A stretch of 38,998 bases of DNA from NCBI GenBank assembly GCA_958452935.1, contig CAUDVX010000015.1, positions 1 through 38,998 on the forward strand. Reading direction: 5' to 3'. The notes below the pieces were generated by a model that was not told where the DNA came from, ran no database searches, and was given only the letters and a program-made list of their open reading frames with translations. A program made the translations under genes and the position numbers. Shown here piece after piece: positions 15,712 to 22,650 of the stretch. The number at the start of each line of letters is the position of its first letter. The stretch's first letter is position 1. The stretch comes from an uncultured Collinsella sp. Its GTDB lineage: Bacteria > Actinomycetota > Coriobacteriia > Coriobacteriales > Coriobacteriaceae.

Positions 15712-17013
15712 ATGCAGCGACAGCTAATGGACGAACTCATCGCTTGGAAATCTAGGGCAAACCGCAAGCCCCTCCTGCTTAAGGGGGCCCGCCAGACGGG
15801 AAAAACCTGGCTTCTCAACGAATTCGCAGGCCAGCAGTATCAAAACGTCATCCGTTTTGACTTTATGCTCGAACCGGGCGCACGTTCGCTGTTCGACGGA
15901 AGCCTTGACCCCAAACGCATCATCTCCCAGATAGAGCTCCTGCGCGGCCAGACCATAACGCCGACAGACACGCTCATCATCTTCGACGAAATCCAAGAGG
16001 CACCGCGTGGCATCACCTCGCTCAAATACTTCAACGAGCTGGCGCCGGAATACCATATCATGGCAGCCGGCTCCTATATGGGGCTCGCGCTCCGACGCGA
16101 AAACGAGTCGTTCCCCGTCGGCAAGATCGACCAGCTTACCATGCGCCCCATGGGGTTTGTCGAGTTCGTTCGTGCCGTCGATGGCGATCCGCTCGCAGAT
16201 GCCATCCTTGCCGCAGACATGGACCTGCTGGCGATTGTTTCCGAAAAGCTCGAGCGCCTGCTCAAGGAATACCTCGTTGTCGGTGGCATGCCAGAAGTTG
16301 TCTCCGCTTTCGCCGCCTCCCACGATTTCATCGAGGCCCGCAGGCTTCAGCAGCAAATCATCGAAGCTTATGAATCCGATTTTGGCAAGCATGCGCCAGC
16401 CCGCATCGTCGAGCGCATGAGGCTGGTTTGGAAATCCCTTCCCGGCCAGCTCGCAAAGGAAAACAAGAAGTTCGTCTACGGCGCGCTTCGTCCCGGGGCG
16501 CGCGCACGCGATTTTGAGGAAAGCCTCCAGTGGCTCATGGACTATGGAATCGTTCATAAGGTACCACGTGTTTCCGCCCTAAGAGCACCGCTCACAAGCT
16601 ACGAGGATCTCTCGGGCTTCAAGCTGTTCTGCATCGACACCGGCATCCTCGGAGCACTCTCCGGCCTCACGCCAGCCATTGTTCTGAACGGGCCCGCTGT
16701 TTTTACGGAGTTCAAAGGCTCGCTGACCGAGCAATACGTCGCACAGGAGCTTTTGCTCCAAGGCAATACTCCCGCGTATTGGTCATCCTCCTCCGGCAAT
16801 GCAGAGACTGACTTTGCCGTCGACCATGCGGGGACCGTGCTTCCGCTCGAGGTCAAGGCGGCAGAGAATCTCAAAGCAAAGAGCCTGAGGATTGCCTGCG
16901 AGAAGTTCAAGCTCGAGCGCTGCGTGAGAACATCGTTAGCGGCATATAGAGACGAAGGCACGCTCGTCAATATTCCGCTCTGGGAGATTGGGCAAATCGA
17001 CAAGCTGGCATAG
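15712..17013 (+). CDS. AAA-family ATPase with DUF4143 domain
   Basis: 433-residue protein of the AAA_14/DUF4143 type, common in gut bacteria and archaea and of unknown cellular role. Walker A is GARQTGKT at residues 25-32 and Walker B is LIIFDEIQE near residue 90. A sensor-like MAAGSYMG follows near residue 120 and VGGMPEVVSAF near 190. The C-terminal DUF4143 region contains ETDFAVDH and LEVKA near residue 370-385, an E-x-D...E-x-K arrangement resembling PD-(D/E)XK nucleases. AGGGGG lies five bases before ATG 15712. It is bracketed by direct repeats (15528-15566 and 17037-17075) and preceded by 33-bp tandem repeats, so it may be a mobile or defence-linked cassette inserted between the gal and lac genes. 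No toxin or transposase partner is present. Confidence 0.85.
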   Translation: MQRQLMDELIAWKSRANRKPLLLKGARQTGKTWLLNEFAGQQYQNVIRFDFMLEPGARSLFDGSLDPKRIISQIELLRGQTITPTDTLIIFDEIQEAPRGITSLKYFNELAPEYHIMAAGSYMGLALRRENESFPVGKIDQLTMRPMGFVEFVRAVDGDPLADAILAADMDLLAIVSEKLERLLKEYLVVGGMPEVVSAFAASHDFIEARRLQQQIIEAYESDFGKHAPARIVERMRLVWKSLPGQLAKENKKFVYGALRPGARARDFEESLQWLMDYGIVHKVPRVSALRAPLTSYEDLSGFKLFCIDTGILGALSGLTPAIVLNGPAVFTEFKGSLTEQYVAQELLLQGNTPAYWSSSSGNAETDFAVDHAGTVLPLEVKAAENLKAKSLRIACEKFKLERCVRTSLAAYRDEGTLVNIPLWEIGQIDKLA

Positions 17014-17036
17014 GCGCTGTGGAGGGGGTGCCCCGT

Positions 17037-17075
17037 AAGGAGCGTCCCAAACTGCCGGCAAAAAAGGAACGTCTC
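17037..17075 (+). repeat. Right direct repeat bracketing the AAA ATPase gene
   Basis: AAGGAGCGTCCCAAACTGCC and following bases mirror 15528-15566 in the same orientation, 24 bases after the ATPase stop. Confidence 0.6.
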
Positions 17076-17120
17076 TATCTGCTGCATTCCCGAAGCAAGG
17101 CAACGCCGATGTTTTGGCAA

Positions 17121-17269
17121 CGGCAGCGAGCGGGCCGCATTTGAGACAAGGTGACGTGAAACGAAAGGGCGCTGACCTTCTGGTCGCGCCCTTGAAGTTG
17201 AACGTCAGATTGTCCAAATGCGGCCCGCGCAGCGTCGAGCCGTTGCGCGGTTTGGTAAAACCGCGTAAC
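17121..17269 (-). repeat. Structured 3' element, copy B
   Basis: Read on the minus strand it starts one base after the lacC stop. Terminal hairpin 17242-17269 has a TACC loop. The linker at 17229-17244 is CGACGCTGC on the sense strand and identical to copy A over 16 bp. The outer stem pairs 17131-17149 with 17210-17227, and the inner stem uses TGACGT and ACGTCA across the ATCT/ACCT internal loop. The central hairpin at 17166-17192 carries the same GACCAGAAGGTC as copy A. Confidence 0.85.
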
Positions 17270-17270
17270 C

Positions 17271-18206
17271 CTACAGCTCCGTTACTTCAACGTTGTTGTA
17301 GATCTCGTCCCAGCGATCCATGACCAGGTGACCGGTCTTGGGATCCATGGCGTTGAGCTTGCCGCAGGTATTGGCGGTCTTGAGCACCGTGACGTCGTCG
17401 GCGCCGGCAGCAATGGCATGCGCAAAGCCGGCGATGGTCGAGTCGCCGGAACCCGTCGCGTTCACAGCCGCAATCGCGGGCGTCTTGGCGCGGAACGCGC
17501 GGCCCTCATGGAAGCCCACCGAACCGGCAGCGCCCATCGAAACGACGACCCAGGGGATACCGGCAAAGCGGTCATCGGCGGCAAGCGCCTCGCGCAGGGC
17601 ATCGACATCATCGGTCGTAAAGGACGTACCCAGCAGACCGTTAATCTCGGTTAGGTTGGGCTTTACGAGCTCAGGCTTAGCGTCGGACTCCAGCGCGGCC
17701 TCCAGCGATGCACCCGAAGTGTCGAGCAGCACCTTGGCGCCCGCCTCTTCGGCGATCTTAACGAGCTCGGCATAATAGCCGGCATCGACGCCGCGCGGCA
17801 GCGAGCCCGAAAGCGTCACAACGTCCGCCTTCGCTGCAAGCTCGGCGAACTTGGCCGTAAAGGCCTCGAGCTCGGCCGGGGCGATCTGCGGGCCGCTCTC
17901 CAGCAGCTCGGTCTGATTACCCTCGTGCAGAATATTCAGGCAAATGCGCGTCTCACCGGCGATGGGCACAAAGTCGTTCTTGACGCCGTCGGCATCCATA
18001 AGCTCGGCCATATAGGCACCCATGTGGCCGCCGAGCAGACCGGTCGCGAGCACGTCGTCGCCCAACTGCAGCAGCACGCGGCTCACGTTGAGGCCCTTGC
18101 CGCCAGCGGTCTTTTCGGGCGTAACACGGTTAACATCGTCGATGATCAGCTTGTCGAGCTGATAGCGCGTATCAATCGACGGGTTCATGGTAACGGTCAG
18201 AATCAT
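17271..18206 (-). CDS. lacC: Tagatose-6-phosphate kinase
   Basis: PfkB-family sugar kinase (311 residues) that phosphorylates tagatose-6-phosphate to the 1,6-bisphosphate. It begins MILTVTMNPSID and has KTAGGKGLNVSRVLLQLG near residue 38, GETRICLNILHEGNQTELLE near 92, SGSLPRG near 135, and the PfkB signature AVNATGSGDSTIAGF near residue 250 with the catalytic Asp. These segments follow Staphylococcus/Lactococcus LacC closely. 1-phosphofructokinase (FruK) is the main alternative, but the company of lacA, lacB and lacF supports LacC. ATG 18206 has AGGAG eight bases upstream; the longer frame to 18248 adds 14 unrelated residues. It lies 53 bases after the lacX-like gene in the same direction, with a small hairpin between, and is followed by structured element B. 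Confidence 0.88.
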   Translation of the reverse strand: MILTVTMNPSIDTRYQLDKLIIDDVNRVTPEKTAGGKGLNVSRVLLQLGDDVLATGLLGGHMGAYMAELMDADGVKNDFVPIAGETRICLNILHEGNQTELLESGPQIAPAELEAFTAKFAELAAKADVVTLSGSLPRGVDAGYYAELVKIAEEAGAKVLLDTSGASLEAALESDAKPELVKPNLTEINGLLGTSFTTDDVDALREALAADDRFAGIPWVVVSMGAAGSVGFHEGRAFRAKTPAIAAVNATGSGDSTIAGFAHAIAAGADDVTVLKTANTCGKLNAMDPKTGHLVMDRWDEIYNNVEVTEL

Positions 18207-18222
18207 GTTGAACTCCTGTTCC

Positions 18223-18242
18223 GGGGCGGCATAACCCGCCCC
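18223..18242 (-). other. Hairpin between lacX-like and lacC genes
   Basis: GGGGCGG at 18223-18229 pairs with CCGCCCC at 18236-18242. There is no T-run, so it may protect mRNA or tune the ratio of the two products. Confidence 0.4.
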
Positions 18243-18259
18243 AAACATACGATAACTCG

Positions 18260-19141
18260 TTAAAGGATCTCAATCTCAAAGCCGCGAGTGACGTTCTCTC
18301 CCGGCTTGGCCACCAGGCAGCCACGCTTGTGCTCCAGAATATCGTCCTCGTCGGAGCAGGTGGACAGGCCGCCCCACGGTTCAACAGCCACAAAGTCGCC
18401 CTCGGGCTTGCTCCACACAATCAGGTATGGCATATCGGGGAACGTCAGGCGCACGCCCTTGTCCTCAGTTTTCTTGGTCAGCGTAACCACGCGGCTCTCA
18501 AGCACGTCAAAGATGGTCTCCGCGAAGTCGAAGAGTTCGTGGGTAAGCGGCAAGTCGTGGCCGACCATCGGGTTCTTGCTGCGATGCTCAACATCAATCA
18601 GGCCCGTCGAGGGAACGGCAGTACACAGCTCGTCGGCCTCGCGCTGCTCAAAACGGAGCTCATAGTCGTCATAGGACTCACCCTCGTCGAGCGGGCACTT
18701 AAAGCCGGGGTGACCGCCCACAAAGAATGGCATGTCCTCGGTGCCCCCATTGGTCACCTCGTAGGACACGTTCACCTTTTCCGAATCGATCGTGTAACGA
18801 GCAACGATCTTAAACGGATACGGGTACTGCTCGAGCAACTCGGCATGGTCGGCAGAGCTTAGGCTCAGCGCAACCATGTTGTCGCTCTGTTCCTCGAGCT
18901 TCCACTCCTGCTTGCGCGCAAAACCGTGGCGGGCGAGCTTTACCTCGCGGCCGCCCATGGTCATTGCGTGACCGTCACGAAGGCCGCCGCAGATCGGGAA
19001 GCAAATGGGTGCCTGGCCCGACCAGACCGCCGGGTCGCCCTGCCACAGGTACTCGCGACCGTTGGCTTTAATCGAAGTGAACGATCCGCCAGCCGTGCTC
19101 AGTGCCACACGAATAGAACCGTTATCAAGAACAAACTCCAT
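18260..19141 (-). CDS. lacX: Aldose 1-epimerase family protein, LacX-like
   Basis: Mutarotase-fold enzyme of 293 residues that probably interconverts the anomers of galactose, lactose or their phosphates. Visible landmarks are ISTAGGSFTSI-type beta-strands at the N-terminus (here LSTAGGSFTSIKANG), REYLWQGDPAVWSGQAPICFPICGG near residue 30-50 with the substrate-binding Arg region, ARHGFARKQEW near 72, VGGHPGFKCPL near 140 with the catalytic His, and VAVEPWGG near 258 with the catalytic Glu. A lacX gene also accompanies lactococcal lac operons, hence the symbol. ATG 19141 has AAGG about eight bases upstream; an 11-residue longer frame is unlikely. It is followed by lacC and separated from lacB by element C plus about 220 bases without a gene or clear promoter. 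Confidence 0.82.
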   Translation of the reverse strand: MEFVLDNGSIRVALSTAGGSFTSIKANGREYLWQGDPAVWSGQAPICFPICGGLRDGHAMTMGGREVKLARHGFARKQEWKLEEQSDNMVALSLSSADHAELLEQYPYPFKIVARYTIDSEKVNVSYEVTNGGTEDMPFFVGGHPGFKCPLDEGESYDDYELRFEQREADELCTAVPSTGLIDVEHRSKNPMVGHDLPLTHELFDFAETIFDVLESRVVTLTKKTEDKGVRLTFPDMPYLIVWSKPEGDFVAVEPWGGLSTCSDEDDILEHKRGCLVAKPGENVTRGFEIEIL

Positions 19142-19364
19142 AGGAGCCTTCCCTTTCTTACGACAGCCCGCCAAGTCAATAGGGCTGATAGAAAACCGGC
19201 CCGCGCCCCCTCACAGAAACGCGAGCCGTCAATTGAAAAGCTGCAAATCGCCAAGTACAGCCAAGAGCGAAGCACTCAAGCCAAGCAAGCAAACGTGTTA
19301 TCGGAGCAGCTCGCCGTACCAGAACACTTCGCAACAACAGGGGCGATCTCGCAGGTCACTCAAA

Positions 19365-19515
19365 CGTCAGCGAGCGGCGCTCAGGTGCCCCAGGTCGCCG
19401 CGAAAGAGGAGCGACGCGTACTTCATGTACGCGAGCGCCGGTTTGAGCGGCGAGATGGGGTGCCTGAGCGCCGCGCAGCGTCGACCGGTCCGGCGTTCGG
19501 CAGAACGCCGGAACC
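19365..19515 (-). repeat. Structured 3' element, copy C
   Basis: On the minus strand it starts three bases after the lacB stop. Terminal hairpin 19487-19515 has a TGCC loop and a single bulge. The linker CGACGCTGC (sense strand) is complementary to 19475-19483. Outer stem pairs 19374-19392 with 19456-19474. The inner stem GTCGCCGC/GCGGCGA follows across the same ATCT/ACCT internal loop. Central hairpin 19415-19433 has a different stem (CGCGTAC) but keeps a GAAG loop sequence. Stem sequences are unrelated to copies A and B while the loops agree. The rest of the gap 19142-19364 shows nothing I can name. Confidence 0.8.
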
Positions 19516-19518
19516 TAA

Positions 19519-20043
19519 TTAGTCGTGATATTCGCCGCGGTCCCACTTCTCGAGGAACTCGTCAAAGAAGTGCGGGTCGGCCTGAGCCTCGGCGTCGGCC
19601 TTGTTGCAGGCATCGATCTTGGCGATCAGGGCATCGTGCTCGGGAGTCTTCTCGTAGGGCTCCTCCAGGAAGGCAAGCATGATATCGGCCATCAGGAACT
19701 CGCCGGTGATCTTGCCGCCAAAGCCCACGATGTTGGCGTTGAGCTCGCGACGGGCATACAGGGCAGAGGTCATGTCGCGGACCAGGGCGCAGCGGGCGCC
19801 GGGAACCTTGTTGACGGCGTTGGTGATGCCGATGCCGGTGCCGCACAGGGCCACGCCAAAGTCGGCCTTGCCGCTGGCAACAGCCTCGCCCACGGCCTTA
19901 CCGTAGATGGGATAGTGCGTACGGGTGTGGCTGTAGGTACCGCAGTCGAGCACCTTGTAGCCAGCCTGCTCCAGGCGGTCGGCCAGATAGATCTTCTCGT
20001 CCGTAACGATATGGTCGCAACCGATTGCGATGGTCTTCTTCAT
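19519..20043 (-). CDS. lacB: Galactose-6-phosphate isomerase subunit LacB
   Basis: Catalytic-type subunit of the LacAB isomerase that turns galactose-6-phosphate into tagatose-6-phosphate. The RpiB-like fold is seen in IAIGCDHIVTDEKIYLADRLEQAG, TRTHYPIYGKAVGEAV near residue 40 and GVALCGTGIGITNAVNKVPGARCAL near residue 64-88, which includes the active-site Cys. Length (174) fits LacB (about 171) and not RpiB (about 150). ATG 20043 has AAAGGA upstream. It lies 63 bases after lacA on the same strand. Structured element C starts just after its stop. Confidence 0.92.
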   Translation of the reverse strand: MKKTIAIGCDHIVTDEKIYLADRLEQAGYKVLDCGTYSHTRTHYPIYGKAVGEAVASGKADFGVALCGTGIGITNAVNKVPGARCALVRDMTSALYARRELNANIVGFGGKITGEFLMADIMLAFLEEPYEKTPEHDALIAKIDACNKADAEAQADPHFFDEFLEKWDRGEYHD

Positions 20044-20106
20044 CAGAACGTCCTTTCGTCTGAATTCACAAGTTGAGGTAGAAGTTCGAGTTCTCGGTGG
20101 CTCTCG

Positions 20107-20535
20107 TTAGGCCATCTTGTTGAGCATGTCGACACGGATCTGGTGACGGCCGCCGGCGTACTGGGCGCGCAGGAACTCGCGGGCGATCTTCTTGGCGACC
20201 TCGGTGCCCACAACGCCCGGGCCCATGGTGACCATGCGCGAGCCGTTGTGCTCGCGGGTCATGTAGGCGGAACGCTCGTCGGAAATGTTGGCGACGACCA
20301 TGCCCTTGATCTTGACGGCGGCCATATAAGAGCCGACGCCGTACTTATCGAATGCGAAGCCCTGGGAATCCTTGTGCTCCAGCAGGTCCTTGGCAACGGC
20401 GGTCGCGGAATCGACAAAGTCCGCGGCAGGGGTCTCGGAATAGTCGACGACCTCGTGACCGTCGGCGATGAGCATCTCCTTGATGGACTCCTTCATCGAC
20501 ATACCGTCGGCATCGGAAGCGATTACAACCCTCAT
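20107..20535 (-). CDS. lacA: Galactose-6-phosphate isomerase subunit LacA
   Basis: Smaller partner of LacB (142 residues, the usual LacA length). It starts MRVVIASDADGMSMKESIKEMLIADGHEVVDYS and contains FAFDKYGVGSYMAAVKIKGMVVANISDERSAYMTREHNGSRMVTMGPGVVG. In place of the LacB CGTGIG it has DKYGVGS without the active-site Cys, as expected for LacA. ATG 20535 has a strong AAGGAGG site upstream. It begins the lacA-lacB unit; the 307-base gap before it carries direct repeats shared with other sugar promoters. Confidence 0.93.
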   Translation of the reverse strand: MRVVIASDADGMSMKESIKEMLIADGHEVVDYSETPAADFVDSATAVAKDLLEHKDSQGFAFDKYGVGSYMAAVKIKGMVVANISDERSAYMTREHNGSRMVTMGPGVVGTEVAKKIAREFLRAQYAGGRHQIRVDMLNKMA

Positions 20536-20642
20536 GACATCCTCCTTGAGAGATACGCAGGTGCGTAGTTTCTGTTTGGAAGTGTTGAATCGCGTTCAGG
20601 TCCGGGCATCTGAATGTGCGGTTCTTCACTGTTCATGTTTAT

Positions 20643-20738
20643 TTGAACACATTCGAACAGTAACTGCAACAACTATTTGTTTATCTTTGTTCTTTTTTGA
20701 ACAAATACCGTTCACGGATGATTGCTGACCGTTTGAGC
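20643..20738. promoter_or_regulatory. lacA upstream region with phased TTGAAC sites and 21-bp repeat
   Basis: TTGAAC at 20643 and TCGAAC at 20653 are 10 bp apart; another TTGAAC lies at 20697. ACCGTTCACGG at 20707 and ACCGTTTGAGC at 20728 form the 21-bp direct repeat seen at other sugar genes. The repeat reads on the strand opposite to lacA, unlike the other copies. The remaining bases of the 20536-20842 gap show only the terminator at 20770-20808. Confidence 0.5.
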
Positions 20739-20769
20739 CGGGCGCGGACGCAGCGACCATGTGTTCAAC

Positions 20770-20808
20770 AAACAAAAGGGCGACCGAGAACGCGTCTCGG
20801 CCGCCCTT
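20770..20808 (-). terminator. Terminator of the membrane-protein gene
   Basis: AAGGGCGACCGAGA at 20776-20789 pairs with TCTCGGCCGCCCTT at 20795-20808. Read on the minus strand it is followed by TTGTTTG. It separates the membrane protein gene from lacAB. Confidence 0.75.
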
Positions 20809-20842
20809 CGGCGGTATTCCCCGGTATATACAGCTGTTTTAG

Positions 20843-21874
20843 CTACTCGGACTGCCCGCCCTTTTTGGCGTGCTTGGAAGGAGCACTCAAGAAACGGCCC
20901 GTCAAATAGTTCGCCGGGCCGGAAATATCGATCCCCAGCAGCACGTGTCCTAGCCATAGGAACGCCACGAGCACCAGCAGCGGGATAACGCACGAGGTCA
21001 CGATCATCACGATGACGCCTTCAATCAGATCGGTCACCTGCCGCACGATCTCATCGGTCATCTGCTTGGCGCCGCTGGTCACCGACGTAACAAGGCTCGA
21101 TGCCCCATCAGTCAACTGCTCGAGCACGTTTTTGGACTCCGTGGCCTCGGATTTTTTCTTGTTCGATTTTGAGCTGGTCTCGGCTGACTTGTCCGTGGTG
21201 TCGGCCGCGTCCGCAGCGTCCGCAGCCTTTTGCTCAGCTTGCTCAATACTTACGCGATACGTTTCATCGACCTTCTGCGACACCCATACGCTCGCGGGCA
21301 CGAGCGCCATGCCGATCACGGCAACCACCAGCACGCGCGTCGCCACACGGCGCAGGACAGCGCTCGTGCTCCAGCGCCCGTGAATGCCGAGCGACACCGC
21401 AAAGAGCGCCAACGCAAACGGGATTAAGATGCCCAGGCCAACCGACCACAAAATCGTGAGCAAATATTTCTCTAGGTATAGCACGGCAAGCACGATACCA
21501 AGGTTGCCTGAAAGCTGCGCGAGCTGCTCGGCAACCGGCGTTCCCGTATCACCCGGCAGCGCGGTAATGCCCGCAGACAGCGCCACGCACGAGGTCGTGA
21601 GCGCCAGTACGTTTCCTTTCTTTTGATCGATGACCTCGATGGTGGAGTCCCAAGTTTTGGTATCGGCGAAATGCGGACGAGCCACAAAGCCCGACAGCAG
21701 CGCCAGCACCACGAGCGCAACGATAAAGCCAATCTGCAGCTTTTTGTTTGCGCACACGACATCGGACAGACTGGGCTGCAGCTCGGTTACCGTCGTGTGC
21801 TCGGTTATCTGGACAGGACGCCCATGAGCCATCTCGTGCGCGCCTCTTTTTTGTATTGACCCGTTATCCGGCAT
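20843..21874 (-). CDS. Membrane protein of unknown function within the lac region
   Basis: 343 residues; I do not recognise the family. Hydrophobic segments lie near residues 48-66, 88-106, 122-165 (probably two), 182-200 and 285-315, so about six membrane spans. Between the last two is a hydrophilic stretch of about 85 residues rich in Ala, Asp, Ser and Lys, likely helical and possibly coiled. The N-terminal 45 residues are polar. ATG 21874 has a perfect GAGGAGG eight bases upstream. It sits between lacF and lacA on the same strand but has its own terminator, so it need not be part of the lac pathway. A transporter role is not supported by any motif. Confidence 0.75.
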   Translation of the reverse strand: MPDNGSIQKRGAHEMAHGRPVQITEHTTVTELQPSLSDVVCANKKLQIGFIVALVVLALLSGFVARPHFADTKTWDSTIEVIDQKKGNVLALTTSCVALSAGITALPGDTGTPVAEQLAQLSGNLGIVLAVLYLEKYLLTILWSVGLGILIPFALALFAVSLGIHGRWSTSAVLRRVATRVLVVAVIGMALVPASVWVSQKVDETYRVSIEQAEQKAADAADAADTTDKSAETSSKSNKKKSEATESKNVLEQLTDGASSLVTSVTSGAKQMTDEIVRQVTDLIEGVIVMIVTSCVIPLLVLVAFLWLGHVLLGIDISGPANYLTGRFLSAPSKHAKKGGQSE

Positions 21875-21963
21875 TTGGATACCTCCTCAGTCCGGCGTTT
21901 AATGCGAAAGGAAGTATACCCACCGAGCAAAAATCGAACGGGAGGACGAACGGAGCGCACCAA

Positions 21964-22009
21964 GACTGTCCCCAATGACTAGTCGTTTAAGAACGTCCCC
22001 AATGACTAT
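21964..22009. repeat. Second copy of the GGGGACGTTC repeat
   Basis: Bases 21977-22002 are identical to 970-995. An extra TGTCCCCAATGACT block to the left is related to the inverse arm. It lies between the membrane protein and lacF ends. Confidence 0.65.
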
Positions 22010-22036
22010 ATTTCACCGCAACTTGGAGGAGGACAG

Positions 22037-22070
22037 AAAAAGCCCTGCCGCGGGTAGCGGCAGAGCTTTT
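22037..22070 (-). terminator. Terminator of lacF
   Basis: AAAAGCTCTGCCG and CGGCAGGGCTTTTT (minus strand) form a stem with a seven-base loop and a T-tract, 28 bases after the lacF stop. Confidence 0.8.
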
Positions 22071-22097
22071 GGAAGGGGACTTGGTTGTGAGGGCTCG

Positions 22098-22436
22098 TTA
22101 GGCGAGCTTGGCCTCGAGCTCGGCAATGCGCTTGTAGGCATCGATGGTAAAGCGGGCCTGCTTCTCCAGGATCATAGTGGTCATGAGAGTGTCCTGAGCG
22201 TGAGCCATGATGAAGGTCATCTCCATCTCGCCACCGCCGGCCTCCTGCGAAAGCAGCTTGGTCTGCGTGTCGTGGGCACCGATGAGCGCATCGCTGGCAT
22301 CCTTGTGCAGCTGCTCGGCCTTCTCAAAGTCACCCTCGCGAGCAGCATCGAGCGCTGCAAGCAGATCGGTCTGGGCGTCACCTGCGTATGCGACGATCTC
22401 GAATCCAACCATCGAGATTTCTTCTTTGGTTGCCAT
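22098..22436 (-). CDS. lacF: PTS lactose-type EIIA component
   Basis: Soluble phosphocarrier (112 residues) that passes phosphate from HPr to the EIIB domain. It has the all-helical lactose/cellobiose EIIA fold; the phosphorylated His is H79 in MAHAQDTLMT and the trimer-centre Asp follows at D82. EEISMVGFEIVAYAGDAQTDLL at the N-terminus is typical. ATG 22436 has AAAGGA upstream. It lies 214 bases downstream of lacR1 on the same strand, with regulatory repeats between, and is closed by its own terminator. It is the only EIIA gene seen, yet three EIIBC genes follow, so it probably serves all of them. Confidence 0.92.
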   Translation of the reverse strand: MATKEEISMVGFEIVAYAGDAQTDLLAALDAAREGDFEKAEQLHKDASDALIGAHDTQTKLLSQEAGGGEMEMTFIMAHAQDTLMTTMILEKQARFTIDAYKRIAELEAKLA

Positions 22437-22560
22437 GTTGCGTTCCTTTCACATATGAACCAATGGAGAGCATCGCGTCCGGGCATACGCGCTGCGTTGT
22501 GTATGACAGAAACAATAACATTCAAACAAAAAAGAACAGCGCAAAACGTAATTTCGAGCT

Positions 22561-22618
22561 ATGAACGGTCACTTTTCGACCGTGAACGGTTTTTAAACCA
22601 ATTTAAACAATATCGAAC
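22561..22618 (-). promoter_or_regulatory. lacF upstream array: four phased hexamers and 21-bp repeat
   Basis: On the minus strand, hexamers GTTCGA, GTTTAA, GTTTAA and GTTCAC begin every 10 bp exactly (plus-strand positions 22613, 22603, 22593, 22583). ACCGTTC occurs twice 21 bp apart (GAACGGT at 22563 and 22584 on the plus strand). This suggests several protomers bound on one face of the helix. Confidence 0.55.
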
Positions 22619-22650
22619 ACAATTAGCGGAAACCCAAACAGACCCGCGCC

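Noticed and set aside
15528..17075. Insertion sequence
   Set aside because: No transposase motif and no terminal inverted repeats; only direct repeats bracket the gene.
17271..18206. Reading lacC as 1-phosphofructokinase
   Set aside because: Same superfamily, but the sequence follows LacC segment by segment and no fructose PTS is adjacent.
19519..20535. Reading lacA and lacB as ribose-5-phosphate isomerase B
   Set aside because: Lengths of 142 and 174, two adjacent subunits, only one with the CGTGIG active-site Cys, and lacC/lacF nearby all fit LacAB.
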